Below, one piece after another: positions 44,317-57,281 of a DNA stretch of 64,000 bases. The stretch spans positions 1 through 64,000 of the forward strand of contig JANBPU010000043.1 in the NCBI GenBank assembly GCA_027575805.1, given 5' to 3'. Position 1 is the first letter of the stretch. The number at the start of each line of letters is the position of its first letter. This DNA is from Mycoemilia scoparia. Taxonomy: Eukaryota; Kickxellomycota; Kickxellomycetes; Kickxellales; Kickxellaceae. The translations under genes were made by a program, and so were the position numbers. Below the pieces are notes generated by a model, which saw only the letters and a program-made list of their open reading frames with translations, was not told where the DNA came from and did not search any database.

Positions 44317-47300
44317 TTATTTTGGTCGATGAAGTGCTGTTCTCATCTGAGCCAATCTTGCTCTAAGATCTTCAATAGAATGTGACTGTCCATCTGCTCC
44401 TGAAGATGATGTAGGTCCTGGTCCACCACCACCTACAGAGGCTGAGTTGGTTGTTGGAGATATCATTGAGAATGGTCTAGTAGAAGAGATACCACCACCA
44501 CCACCACCACCACTGTTTGAGTAGTAATCTCCTTGGGATTCTGATGAAAGTGGTCTTCCAGTCAACATTGGTCCAATATTGCTGTTCGGAACACCTCCTC
44601 CAACAGATGAAGCCGAGATGCCTGCTCCTGAAGCTCTGCCTCCAGATGAGATCTTTTCTTTCAACGCTCTTAGTTGAGATGCTAGAGCATCATGAGATCG
44701 AATCGATGCAGATGCTGGTGGTACTGATGATGGGGACGAAGAATATTGATGTCCAATTTCGACACCATTATTCTCCCCATATCCTCCTCTTTGGCCAGAC
44801 TGTTGGAATCCATATGGGCTCATTGTTCTTCCAATTGGCGATGCTACTCGCATACCTCCATAGCCTCCACCAATGCTACCATTTGGTGCATTACTGACAC
44901 CAACACCTCCTCCATATCTGGTGGGCGATGAATTTGTCGATGTATATGAAGCTGGTCTTGTAAATACTCCAGATCCATGTGCCTTAGCCGCATTAGCAAG
45001 GCCAACCGATGGTGAGCGCATGCGACGAAGAGGACTGATGTTGGCTTTGAGCGATGTTGACTGTGATGGCGCCGTGGGAAGTGCTGTCTCAATAATCTTT
45101 TCGATCTGTCTGGGTGTTGGTGGCTGATTGTCTTGAGTAACATGTCGAATGTATGCATAAGTTTCCGACGACTCTGTAAATATCTGGTGAACATTCATCG
45201 CCCACGCTTGGTCATGGGGATGCTGCCTATGCAGTTGTGAAAGAGGCAGCGCCCTTGGGTTCTCTTGACCAATCTCTGCAACAAGGGTTCCCATCTCATC
45301 CCAGATTCTTGGTCCCAGGCCGGTTGCGATAGCGTGATTGATGGTCTTGATTGTTCGCTTAGGCAAGTCGCCATACATGAACTTATCCTCGCGCTGTCTC
45401 CATTCAGAGTCAGGCAGGCGAACAAAGAACCGATGCGTAAGTGGAAGTATTTGATCATACTTGAGATTCTCTGGCTTTTTTATTATCTCGTCCTTAAGGT
45501 TCTTTGAAATACGCCATAAGCAGCGCATGACTAGATCACCATACTTGGCTTGATAGTGCTGCTGTGACGATAGTCCTTTGAGGGGAAGTCTAACCGACAT
45601 TGCAGACTCTAGCATTGGTATCAGATTTTTGTACACGATCGTTCTATCCGCATTCTCTAAGATACGCATTACCAAAGAATTCATTGCTTGTGATAGCTGA
45701 GCTGCATCGTCGATTAATGGCGAATCACCCTCTTTGCTGTCGTTAAGCACTGGGTCTACCAATCTACGCAGTAGCTCGTCTAAAACCTGTGATACTGCCT
45801 CAGATCCTGCTGACTCTGCCAGAGACTTATCAACAAACACATCAATCAGTGTTGCAATAGTTGCCTTGCGCAGACGTGCAAGTGTTTGGCGCATGGGAGA
45901 AGATGAGGATGGATCAATGGTAGTGGCAAATGCCCATCGCATCTGTAATCTAACCGCTGGTAACAGGTAATTTATCTGGCTGGCAATAACATCACGACTA
46001 CTATCGCTCTCTGCTACAAAGCGCTGGAGCTGATCAAGCGCATCAACTGCGCTTCGCGGATCATCGCCAGAAAGATCGGCAATTATTCCCTCCAAGTACT
46101 GCTCCTCAGTGCACTCAGGTTCAGCACTAGGAGTAGGTTGCCAATTGTACTGCCGATCATAGCCCTGAGAATACACAGAGTTATGGTCACTACCTTGATT
46201 GTATGATGTTGGAACCGATTTTATCGTTGATAATGCAGGCATGTTAGATGCTGGGAATGCTGTAGTTGTATGTGAAGAGTATGACGGCAAGTTGAGTCCA
46301 TCAAGGTTAAGGTTGTAACCACGAGACTGAAGCGATGTTGATGAAGATGCCTGAGAGTTTCGGCCAAGTCCAGGTGATGGTCCAGTACTGTTTCCAGGTC
46401 CTGCAAGACCATGGCCATGAAGACCTTTAATTCCTGATCCTGGTCCACCACCCAGCTGGCGGCTGCGAAGCTGGGATGTGGCAGCTCCTCCAAGTCGCGA
46501 TGATGATCGACTATTTGAGCTTCCTGTTCCAGTACCTGCAGCCGCAGCACCACCGCCGCCTGATCTGTGCTTAAGTCTTTCTTCAAGCATAGATTTCTCT
46601 CTTTCTGGTAACCTTCCAACTAGTCTCCAGAGCTCACCTTCACCGCCAGGAACATGTTGAGACATCTCTACCAAGCATGAAAGTGCCGCAGTACGGACTT
46701 GAGCATCTCTGTCGGATATGGCCTGAGCAATTTGAGGGACTATCTTGGATGGGTTGGAACAAACACCAGACAGTCCAAGACCAGCCGATCGCTCACGAAC
46801 AAAGTAAGACATACTCTCCAGCGATTCTTGCCTGGTTCTTGCGTTCTTGCATCCTCTCAATCCATAGTCTAGCAGGTTCTGGAAAATCTTTGATACTGGA
46901 TACAGATGTGTCAGCCGGCTGATAACCAGCTGCCTTACTCGAGATTTGACCTGCTCTTTATTGTTACCAAGTTGGGCTATGAGGTGAGGCAATAGGCAGT
47001 GTGCTTCATAGTCGCTCCAACCGACATTTCGTTCTTCCATCACTTGGAAAAAATGCTCTATTAAATCAAGGCACTTGAGAATAGTGTGGGTCTGATTATC
47101 GTATAGTCTCAGAGAAATATACTTAAATAACAAATCGTTATGGGCCAAGTAACGATCCCTCATTTCTTCGGTCGCAACTCCATAACGATCTTCGCTAAAC
47201 CCTGGAATAGAAAGCATATCATCTAGCGATGTCAAAGCGGTAAGATAGTCGCGATCCTTATAATGCCCAGTGGAGAATAGTAGAGCTTTTAGTCCGTGGC

Positions 47301-50300
47301 TGACATGTCCTTCCATCTGTGCATTCAAAAGGTTTATGAGCTCTGGTCTTGGTGTGTCTGTAAACTGCCAGCGAGCAGATGATACAGTAGCGTCTTTTCG
47401 TGCTCTCATTTCCTTGTACTTGGGTGATGCGTTGAGAATTGGTGGCTCATCTTCTGCTTCTGATCCAGCAGTCATCGAGGCAGTTCTGGAAGGCGGTCTT
47501 GCCTGACCCATGCCGGCACCCATCCTTGGTCTTCCCGCTGGCATTTGACCACCACCGGATGCAGACGTTGCTGCTGCTGCTCCTGCTGCCCCTAACCTTT
47601 GAGGTGGAGCAAGTCCGCCGATTCCCGTGCCTGGTTTCCTTCTGGATCCCATTGGTCTGCGCAGGCCACCAGCGCCTGATGCTGCTCCAGCAGTGGTGGG
47701 TGCAGCAGACGAAGTGCTTGCTGGAGTAGGTCTTCTGCCAACAAGTTCAGCAGCAGTGATAACTTGGTTTCCACCTGGGGACGGCGCTCTGTCTGCTGAA
47801 GTGCTTCCTGATCTTGCAGTTCTTGAAACAGCACCATGAGGACCAGCTGATCCTCTGCCGTACTTGGATCCTTGTGATCCTGCTGCTGCACTACCACCAC
47901 CATTTGACCCAATAGCTTGAAGGCGACATTTCTCGATCATGGGCATTACGGTTTGTTTGCTTGCTCCCTTGAGTTTACTACTACAACTATCGATGACCAT
48001 TTCAGGTCCAACGCTCGAAATGATATAAATCAACAGCTTTTGGGCATTGTTACGTACTGGAGCATTCCTGTCCTGGAGAGGCATAAATATAGATGGAAGA
48101 AATTCAGAAAGATCAGGGAGGTTTTCCTTTCTGTTATCTAATTGCTTTGCAAGCCAACCCAATAGATTTTCACGAAGTTCTGGAGAGTCATTTTCGATGG
48201 CTTTGGGCGCATTGTGGATAATTGGACCATCAAATGCAGCAGGAGTTGTTGCGACAAATGCATCTAGGGCTTTCAAAGCTCCCTGCCTGACAGTTACTTT
48301 CTTGTCAGTTAGTGTCATCATTGTCGGCAAAGCAAGGAGGCGAATGTGTTGTTCAAATGGAGCTCCCATACTCGCAGATAAATCTGCAATAATTCCAAGT
48401 GCTACTGGGATCAAGTTTTTGTTGCTGTCAGTAAGCCTGCTCTTAAGGGCAGTTAGCAAGTCCAAGGGCAGTTCGGGCAAAATACGGTGCTTTGCATCAT
48501 CGAGTATAGCTGTAACTGCCTCGAGACCCTCTTTGCGCTGTTTCCAGTTGTTGTCATTTATCATGCGAAGAAGCCCTGGTGTTATCTTTGGAGAAATATT
48601 GACACGAGGAATAAGACTGTCCATTGGATCTTCATCGGCATCATCACCTCCTGCTGGTGCTCCACCTTTACCATCGCCTGACCTTCCGCCTTTAGATGCA
48701 GTAGGCTGAGATCTGGTTGGTTCTGGTGGTGGATCATCAGCTACGCGATCGAACTCAGCATCAACAAGAGATTTTAGTTGAGCAGGGATATCTTCAACTA
48801 GTGTGGCAATGGGAGGACCGACAAAGCGACGCAAAGTTCCCATCACAATAACAGCTTTTTGTCTCACTTGTCCATTACTGCTGCCAAGACCAGAATCCTT
48901 AATGAAAGTAATGATATCCTTGAGCTGTAGACCAGCAATGCCAAAATCTAGTAAAGCCTGGTTGACCCAATCCAAACAGTCGCCAAGTACTTTGGGGGAC
49001 TTTTGTTTGGACATGGGCACAAGGGCTTGACCAAGGACAAATTTTAATGATAGACGCTCGGCATATGCATACAAAGCTTCCCCAGCCTGCTTTTTGGCCT
49101 TGATATCACCAAGCTTATCAGTCAATATTGGCATGGTGAGGGCAGCACAGCCATTCGAAAACTTTGCAGGGCAATTCTCGGCCATCCATTTCAATGTCTC
49201 GTAAACCCGAAGATTGACCTGGAAGTTACTTTCTTTCCATCCAGGCTTCTTTGCAAATTGACGGATCATCAACTCTGGCTCGATCTCTGCTGCCTCCATT
49301 TCTGTCTGCATAAAGCTCAGGATCTTCTCCATGCCTTCTACACGTTCTTTCCATTTTTTAGAATTGAGCATTTCAAGCGTGTCTTGTGGTAAAATGGCGG
49401 CAACCTTTTCGTCAATAGCCTCATCGCCAGCAAAGCGATAGCGAATGGTTTCATCTACGACTACAGGTCCGGGTGCTGTTGACTTTGATGCCTTGGCCTG
49501 TGGTTTGGCTGGAGTGGGTTTGGGCTTTGGCGCTGGCGGTCTGGCTGTTGGGGGTGCAGCAGTGCTACCACCATTCTTTGCTTCTCTGGCTGCCTTCTTT
49601 TCGGCTGCCGCTCTGGCCGATGCTTCAAGCTTCTTCCTGAGTGCTGGCGGAAGATTTGCCCCTATACCTGCTGGCTTTGGTGGTTCATAATCATCATCAT
49701 TACCATCCTGAACACTTTGTGGTATGGGTGCTTTTGCTGACGCAGGTTTGGGTTTAGCAGGCGCAGTCTTGGACTTTGGTTTTGGCTTGGCCTTTACTGT
49801 AGTCTGAGCAGGTTTGGCACTAATAGTTGCTTTTTCATAAAATTCTCTTATCTTGGCCTCCTTGATCTTGTCGACATCACCCAAGAATGGCATAAGTACC
49901 TTTTCGCCAACAAGCTTCATCATAGTACCAAGTGCTTCAGTACTTGCCTCGCGAACATTGGCATCGCCATCATCGCCAGCCTTCTTAGCTAATTCAGTAA
50001 TGGCCTTTATATTTGCTTTGGACGGTATAGATTTAGTAGCTGACAGACATCGGGTCAATAAGCGAATGGATTCAGCTCGTATCTGTGGATTTTTATGAGA
50101 ATATCCCTTTTCGATGTATTCAAAAAAATTCATGGTATCTTTATTTGTTGTAGCAAATACGGCATCAAGAGCAGCCCGAAGTGCATCAACACAGGTTTGT
50201 TTGCGCTCTTTAAGCTTTTCCATCATTGGTGTTACAACAGTGGACTGGTATTGGGCAAATGGGCCACGCAGACCCTTTGCTAATAGCTCTATACAATTTA

Positions 50301-51595
50301 TGGCCAGTATAGCTACAGGCAAGTTTACATCACTGATTCTTCCTGCAAGCTTTCCAACCAAATCACCATATGATTGTTCTTTAATCCTTGTTGTGTTTAA
50401 TACGCCTTGTAAGCCCTCGACTGCCTCTTTCCTTTCCTTCCATTTCTTTGATGCAAGGTTAGTATCGAAATTGGGTGGTAACTTGGCTAGTACGTCGACA
50501 GGATCAGCAAGATCCCATGGGTCCATTCCAGCAGCATCTTCGGAATCACTATTGGGATCGGTATCCCCATCTTCACCATTTCCGTCTTCTTCACCCTCAC
50601 CATCATCATCTAGGACATCTTCTGGTTTCTCGCTGCGCAACAGTCGTGTAGCCCTTGGTTTTGTTTTTTCTAAGCTATCAAACTTCTCTTGGAGTTCCTT
50701 GAGTGCAACTGGATTAATATCCGAAAGTGAGGGCATTAATGCAGCACCAATCCATTTATAAAGCTCGATAGTAAGGTCATGGGCCTCTGCTCTGACAGTT
50801 TTATCGCGATGCCCAAAGGGCTTAGAAAGGCTCTTGACTATGGGCTTTATGTTAGAGTGTTTGATACCAAATGACTTTATTATCTCGCTAACTGCATGCA
50901 CTGCAGCAGCCACTGCTTTAGGCGTTTTTAGATCAAAGCCAGACAAGACTTTTTCCTACAAAAAACGTCGATTTTGTTTTGAAATGTTAGCAAAGTAAAC
51001 ACACACACACACATCCATTGATATAGTTTGTCATATAGACATCATCGATTGAATTATTTGGTACTTACGATGACAGGATCAGGCTTGTCAACTTCAATAT
51101 ACAAAAGCAATAAATCCATGGATTGCGCTCTTATACCCGCTCGTGGGGATGAAAGGCACTTTTCAACCAACACTGGTACAACGGCTTCTCTAGTCGCCAC
51201 GGGGTTAGGTGAATTTTCTGTAAGTGCTAATATTGCTTTAATTGCTTGTTCTTGAGCAGCCACATTGGTATCTTTGATCATTTTTGGGGCAAAGCCTTCA
51301 TATAGACTGAACTTTGACCGCTCGCTCTCTGGATCCAGCGTTGGGACCTCTTTTGCTAGCTCATCATATGCTGCCGAGCGGACTTTCCATACCTAACAAA
51401 TTATTCCCACACAAATATAAACACATTATATGCGTTTAGAATGTGTATGCGCATTTGCAGGCTGCGAAAATGTTCAGCAATCACTATTCACGATTGCTCA
51501 TTTAGAAGCAGATATATAATGTTAACAAGCGTTCTTACCTTGTGGACTAACCTCTCGGTTAACGGAAGAGATGAGTAGTCTTCCGGAGCTGACAT
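44317..51595 (-). CDS. XMAP215/Dis1-family microtubule polymerase with five TOG arrays
   Basis: Three exons on -: 51595-51539, 51392-51069, 50955-44317; 2339 residues. The family speeds tubulin addition at plus ends and at spindle poles. TOG-type HEAT arrays begin near residues 1 (LVHKVWKVRSAAYDEL), 270 (LASKKWKERKEAVEGL), 630 (LNSKKWKERVEGMEKI), 910 (NDNNWKQRKEGLEAVT) and 1300 (TPRPELINLLNAQMEGHVSH). The W-K-x-R signature of the first helix is clear in the first four. Between arrays lie basic Ala/Pro/Lys linkers that could bind the lattice. A conserved-looking C-terminal helical domain starts near 1730 (YLEGIIADLSGDDPRSAVDA), followed by a Ser/Gly-rich tail. Length and array number match the animal form; ascomycete yeast members have two arrays. 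Many open frames on + across this gene are shadows. Confidence 0.93.
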
Positions 51596-52352
51596 TAGGT
51601 CTAAAAATGCACACAATAAATGTCATGATATTTAGCTTGGGCATGTATTACAGACATATATGATATAATGATAAAAAAGCCACACAAAATATTTACCAAA
51701 ATATTATTTAACTAAAATTACTATTATATGTGTTAATAAATGGAAATGACATTAAACAAAATAAAAAGAGAGATAGAAAGGCTAGCCGCAAATGAATATG
51801 CTTGTTTGTGGGAAATGTTTGGTTTCTCTGAGTATACAGATAAATAATAAATACATACAGCTTTATAGCATCGACTTTGATATAGTGATTTGTTTACCAC
51901 TTCAGCCGCAAGTCATTAATCCTGGTTAATGGGTAGTCTTGGTATCTATAATCTGATCAATTGGACGATGAGATTACCAGTTGGACTTGGTATTGTCATG
52001 ATCTTATAACATCAATGCTTTATTTGTCTTGGGCTTGCAACCCTTACTTAGATGTTTGTAAGGAGTACATCATATCTAAGCTAAAAATGTAGCATTTTTT
52101 ATCTAGAAATTGGGAGGAGTGGCCAGCTTTAGTATCTCATGATATGGAACAATGTAACTTGTCCGCAGTACAGAAATCCTTCAAAAATGCAATCTCCAAG
52201 GCTTTTCCCATAACCTGGGTTACTTTCGATGCACTGTACTTATACCAATCACTTGTGCAAAGAAGTACTGGCAAACATATTCTATAAGTTAGTTGCAGCT
52301 TACTCTTCGCATATACTTTACACAAATTAATTGATAAACAGGCATTAAGAGG
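51596..52352. promoter_or_regulatory. Divergent promoter region between XMAP215 and SYS1 genes
   Basis: 757 bases separating a gene read leftward from one read rightward, so both promoters should be here. AT-rich. No individual element can be named with confidence. Confidence 0.35.
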
Positions 52353-53022
52353 ATGGTCGAATCATCATCAACTGGTGGAAGGTTTCGAAGGGTTGGCTTC
52401 GACCCATTTTTAATAGTCGGCCAGATTATATGCATACAAGTTGTAACGTATGCATCGCTGTCCATAATGACAATTATCATATCCAAGCTATTATCCTCAT
52501 CTCCAGAAAAATACGCCTTGTTTTCGCCAGTACTAATGTTTAACAACCGGGCATACCAGATAACCGAAGGGTTTGGCTGGGCTTTAGCTGTCTTGTGGTT
52601 GGCTCAATCGGGAATAAAGTAAGACACGCTCGTATAAATCAAACTGACCAGCCAAACATTAAAAGTGCATCAATTGCAATAATAAGCTTATTTTATTTTA
52701 TTACAGTGTTGCGCTTCTCTTGTACGTTGTTGGAAGATCAAGACAATGCCTAGACTTCTCGTCAACATTCCATATAATCCATTTTGTATTGGTATGGTAT
52801 GTTTCGGGCTCGTTTCCAACTACTCCACTATTCTGGTGGGCTCTTATGATAACTAGTTGGTGCGTAATGACGTTCGGTGGCCGATATGTATGCCAGAAAA
52901 AGGAATTGCTTCCGATCTCTGTCCAAGGCACATCAGCACAATCGAATCCCCAGGAGTCAGATTTCGCTATAGGTGAAGACATTGAAATGTCCTCAACAAA
53001 TGCCAACTCTGGGGAACGCTAG
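52353..53022 (+). CDS. SYS1: Golgi membrane protein SYS1
   Basis: Two exons: 52353-52618 and 52707-53022; 193 residues. SYS1 sits in the trans-Golgi membrane and recruits the GTPase Arl3/ARFRP1. Landmarks: FDPFLIVGQIICIQVVTYAS (the opening FDP...I..QI..Q motif), TEGFGWALAVLWL, then after the intron VALLLYVVGRSRQCLDFSST, HIIHFVLVWYVSGSFPTTPL and FWWAL. Four hydrophobic helices are visible. The C-terminal 50 residues are polar and longer than in animals. The splice joins GGAATAAA to TGTTGCG in frame. It lies tail to tail with DUS3, 434 bases away. Confidence 0.93.
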
Positions 53023-53456
53023 ACGCCTTCTTGATTACCAATTGAAATACGAATTCCTACAAAATTGACTCGCCTGATATGCATTACCTTTTTATGCATG
53101 ATAAACGCGAACTGAACATATGGCAAGATTTGACTTTGGATCAAGCATATTGTAAGAATAAATGGGTCCTCATCAGATCTTGGCCCAATCATCAGCTATT
53201 TTATATGCAACTACTCCTGGGCCGACCCATTCTACCTAAAGCCTTGTGAACTTTGACAATATCATGAATTTTCAGCATATTTTCCGATATCATTATACCC
53301 ATTAAATTCTCTGTATTATCCTCTGTATTACCCTCTTTATTATCATTTTAACGAGCACATCGTATAGTGACTTTGAAAGCAACATCTTGGGTGTATTGAA
53401 CAAAAAAGGTGATAAATCCAAATTCGTGGAATTTGGTAGTCCTAAAATCGACAAAT
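53023..53456. other. Convergent spacer with an element B copy
   Basis: Between SYS1 and DUS3. Contains the B copy listed next and an imperfect repeat of TCTGTATTA near 53310-53340. Confidence 0.5.
53155..53263 (+). mobile_element. Element B, partial copy
   Basis: AATGGGTCCTCATCAGATCT, TTGGCCCAATCATCAGC, GCAACTACTCCTGGG, and ACTTTGACAATAT. The left terminal repeat is lost. Confidence 0.65.
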
Positions 53457-56041
53457 TTAACCCTCATAGGCATTGGCTTTGTGCTTAGGAACAAACACAA
53501 AGTCATCTGGAGAAGGACCCATGATTCTTTCGGTTATCTTGATCCAGTCACTGACTTGGGGACTGCCCATCAGTGTCTCAAGCTCATCTCTGCCATAGAA
53601 TGGTGGTGGACGATCATTGATCTTTTGTGGGAGAACCTCGAGAAGTCCAGCAGGAACATAGCGATGTAGGAATGACTGCCATTCACAGAGGAACTTGCGA
53701 GTGATAGAAAGGCCTCTTTCATCGGTTCCCCAATGCTCATAGCCGTAGTTACAGAACTTTTTGAGAATATCAAGGCGTTCATTTGAAGATATGTCCCAGA
53801 CCTTGCGTTCCTTAATTTCCTGGAATATCCATGGCTTTATCAAAGCGCCACGGCCAATCATGACACCATCTGCTTGCTCCTTCTCTACATGTTCCCAGTA
53901 GTCTTCCCATGAAAGAACATCGCCATTTCCAAACAAGGGCATAGAATTTGGCGTCTTGCGGCATTCGGCAATATACTCCCAGTTAGCAAGTTTGGTGTAT
54001 CTTTGCTGGCGAGAACGACCGTGCAATGTTCCAATAGCTGCGCCCCAGGTTTCAACCTTAGGAGTCAGCTTGTGAGCAATAGAATCTGTCTTTGTAATTC
54101 CGGTTCTGTATTTGACAGTGATAGGGCATTCCGTGACGGCATCCATCGTTCTAATGATCTTGCTCATTTTACCAAGATTCCGCATCAATCCACTACCACC
54201 GCCAAAATTGAATACGTCGTCAACTGGACATCCCATGTTGAGATCAATAAAGTCCACAGAGAATTCATTATCAATAAATTCACATGCCTTGCCAACAACA
54301 TCAGGTCTGTTACCACAGACTTGGACTCCAAAGAGATCTTCTGTTGGATGACGTTTGAGGAGAGCCAGTTCGCTTTGTTGTCCCTGAAGAACATTGGTTG
54401 CCATGCACATTTCTGAGCAGGTAATATCAACGCCAAATTCTTTACAGATACGTCTGAAAGGTAAGTTTCCAACTGTGGTCAGAGGAGCAAGGTATGATTT
54501 TCCCTTGAAATCTAGTGATTTCTTTTTTCTTTCTTTGCGGTCTGTCATTTCATCAGGGATGGTTTCTGCATTGATCGTGCCAGACTCAACGACGGACTTT
54601 TGAGCTTCTTCCTGTTTTTCGGTAGTAGTTGGTTCCTTATTCTCGACCTTGACTGCTTTATCTCCATCCTCTACCTGACCATTCTTTTGTTCTTTTTCCT
54701 TTTCAAGAGCTTCACGAGCAGCCTTCTTTAGATCAGCATTTTTGGCATATGTAATCGGTTTTCCTTCTTTGATTGATTCTTTTTCCAAGACCTTCAGGAA
54801 ACTCCTGGTCTTGTGGAAATCGTACTAATTAAAATTTGTAGCTTTTGTTTAATAACCTTCTCTAATATAATTGACATATCAATTCAAATATTATAAATTG
54901 TTGTCATACCATATTCTTGCGCAATTTCTTACGGATCTCTGGGTCGAGTAGGTTTTCGACATAAACAGGTTTTTTGTCAACAAGCTATTCAAATTTCCCA
55001 AGGCCATTAATACTTGGGTACATTTTTATTAATTACGGAAGTGATATATATATAAATATTATTTCAACTGACCTCCTGGTTTACAATTTGCTTTCCATCT
55101 TCTTTAGTATGGCATCCTGAAAAACGACAACGGACTCCAAAGGAACAGCTATAATAAGTTTCAAGAATTAGAGTAAGCAGGAATGTCTTGGAGATTGGAA
55201 TGAATAAACACTCACTTTTCAATACTTACCGCCCATATATATCAAAGTTAACACAGCGACCCTCCAGATCTTTGGGTCTGTTTTTTAAATAGGCTTCAAC
55301 ATCATGGTTGAATTTGCAACTACAATATTATAATACAGTTGTTTAATAAGAATTGGCGTTTGTAGGAAATTGGAGAAACTTATATCCATCATAGCGTAAT
55401 ATTATAAACTTACGTATCCTTGAATGGACACTCTTTGCCTGCTGCAATCTTTCCGCAAAGCTAATATAAAATAATACACAAGTTATAGTAAAAGGTTATG
55501 TTACAACAAAACTAAATGCATCACAATGCTTTAAATAATTAATTAATATTATAGGCAGAACGTACCTGGTTTGTGACTTGGCTATTTTGAGCCTTTTTCA
55601 TAATCTTTTTACGATCCTTGATTTGCCCGCGAGCTCTGGTTTTGCTTTTTTTGGTATCAGGCTCATCAGCATCTGAATGGCTTCTTTCACGACCATTTGA
55701 GTCCACCTAAATAATAGAAAAGTTATCGTGTTTTTAAACATCCATTAATAGTCTCCACTTTATAAAAAGTGTTTGAATCGGCATGCTTACCTTTTTATCG
55801 TCACTCTCAGTCTTTGTAGCCAAATCTTGAGGCTGGATCTGCTGGTTTTCTGTTTGTTTTTCACGAGGAATCAAATACCTATGAGCAGTTATTTAATAGG
55901 TATGGAAAATGTTAGCTTCAAAAGCTTGAATTCAAAGGTATGGCAGCCATTTGGACTTCAAATTCCGTCATACTCTTTCTTAATGGGAGCAATACCTTTC
56001 TCCCAAGTATCACGGTATTCGTTCTTTTCAACTTCTGTCAT
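53457..56041 (-). CDS. DUS3: tRNA-dihydrouridine(47) synthase DUS3
   Basis: Eight exons on -: 56041-55974, 55878-55791, 55706-55566, 55460-55414, 55319-55230, 55148-55073, 54984-54910, 54824-53457; 650 residues. This FMN enzyme reduces U47 in the tRNA variable loop using NADPH. The N terminus has the family opening (TWEKGIAPIKKEYLIP) and two CCCH zinc fingers: CGKIAAGKECPFKDTCKFNH and CVNFDIYGRCSFGVRCRFSG with CH after. The barrel carries SYLAPLTTVGNLPFRRICKE, CSEMCMATNVLQG, DLNMGCPVDDVFNFGGGSGL (catalytic Cys in GCP), HGRSRQQRYTK and DGVMIGRGALIKPW. Between fingers and barrel is a charged Lys/Glu linker of about 100 residues. All introns are 81-105 bases, GT-AG. Confidence 0.96.
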
Positions 56042-56172
56042 GACTATTGCGTTTTATATATATTAGGCTGGATCAGATAAAAAGTTTTTAAACAAACAAG
56101 CTTATATAGTTTGTCAAAGAAAGGGGTGATAGTTTGCATGCTTTTTGAATTTATTGTTGGTTGATCAATTAA

Positions 56173-56240
56173 ATGAGTTATTATCTTTGAAGGGTGACCA
56201 TTTACTAACAGATGGTGATCACTAATTTGGTCATGATCAC
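56173..56240 (+). mobile_element. Element A, divergent partial copy
   Basis: TTATTATCTTTGAAGGGTGA then CCATTTACTAACAGATGGTGATC. It shares its inner sequence with the copy at the very start of the window, read on the other strand. Confidence 0.5.
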
Positions 56241-56333
56241 CACCATAAATGCTTGCTAACAAAAAGTACTCTACAAAAACTATATTACATATAATACAAT
56301 CACAAATATTAGTACAAGGAACATCACTATGGT

Positions 56334-56456
56334 TATATGGATCATAATTTTTGAAGGGTGAATTTTGGTGGCCAATTATTGTAAGGGCAAGCACAGTCAA
56401 ATGGATGTCCAGTTGTACTAGTAAACTCTCACCCTTCAAAAATTATTGCCCACATT
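56334..56456 (+). mobile_element. Element A, full-length copy
   Basis: ATATGGATCATAATTTTTGA at the left, CACCCTTCAAAAATTATTGC then CCACATT at the right, core AAATGGATGTCCAGTTGTAC. Confidence 0.85.
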
Positions 56457-56463
56457 TAGAACC

Positions 56464-56500
56464 ATATTCTAATAAACAGTGAGATTTCACTAGTAGTCGA
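56464..56500. mobile_element. Element B, short fragment
   Basis: CAGTGAGATTTCACTAGTAG resembles one end of element B, caught between two A copies. Confidence 0.35.
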
Positions 56501-56501
56501 A

Positions 56502-56623
56502 TATATGGGCAATAATTTTTGAAGGGTGAATTTTGGTGACCAATGATTATAGGGGAACCACAGCCAAATGGATGTCCAGTTTTACTAGCAAACATTCACC
56601 CTTCAAAAATTATCATCCATATT
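56502..56623 (+). mobile_element. Element A, full-length copy
   Basis: ATATGGGCAATAATTTTTGA, GACCAATGATTATAGGGG, AAATGGATGTCCAGTTTTAC and TCACCCTTCAAAAATTATCA then TCCATAT. Confidence 0.85.
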
Positions 56624-56706
56624 GTAGTAGGAAGAAATGATTCCTCATCAGATTTTGGCACAATTGTAAGCCATTTGCTATGAAACTCCTGGGGACAAAT
56701 AATTTT
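56619..56706 (+). mobile_element. Element B, truncated copy
   Basis: GGAAGAAATGATTCCTCATC, AGATTTTGGCACAATTG and GAAACTCCTGGGGAC directly after the A copy. The right end is missing. Confidence 0.6.
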
Positions 56707-57217
56707 TTCCAATGTTGTATAAAATCAGAACAATTAGTTACTAGTGTGGAAATAAAAGTCAGTATATTCAATCATCATTTCTTTTGAAACCCGATTTTTT
56801 TGCAGGTAGATTGGCAAGATCCATAATTTTTTATTTTTATAACAAAAAGCATTCAGTATGGAATTGGTTAGAATTTGTAACAATGGTTGTAACCACAAAT
56901 TCACAATCTCTATATCATTTGTTTTTAAAATTGTAAATCAAACGAGTCAATAGAATGATTTCTACACAAATCCTTTTTTTCAAGCAATCTGACAATTTTA
57001 CCTTATATTTTTATAGCTTATACACTTGTAAAGTGGATACAATTTTTGTTTTTTGTTAATTATTATTTTGTTCTAACAGGATTTACATTTTAAAAATTGG
57101 GCTTGATAGTCTAGTGCTAGAAATCCATCTCTATTACCACTACAATAACAAAAAATGTTTTGGATAACATTTTCAAAATTCAGAGGGAATTATAGCTAAA
57201 CTGGTTCAGAAAAAAGG

Positions 57218-57225
57218 TATAAATA
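57218..57225 (+). promoter_or_regulatory. TATA box
   Basis: TATAAATA 57 bases before the ATG at 57282, followed by a CT-rich leader (GTCTTTCTCTTCT), a typical arrangement for a fungal core promoter. Confidence 0.6.
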
Positions 57226-57281
57226 GTACAGTCTTTCTCTTCTAAAGATGGTCATATCATCCAACTGTTACAACTTTTACA

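Larger units (their letters stand above)
56042..57281. other. Intergenic with several A and B elements
   Basis: 1.2 kb without a gene. The right half is AT-rich and leads to a TATA box at 57218. Confidence 0.5.

Noticed and set aside
44517..50761. Many long + strand open frames across the XMAP215 gene
   Set aside because: They are antisense to a clearly coding frame, have no family signatures, and mirror its codon composition.
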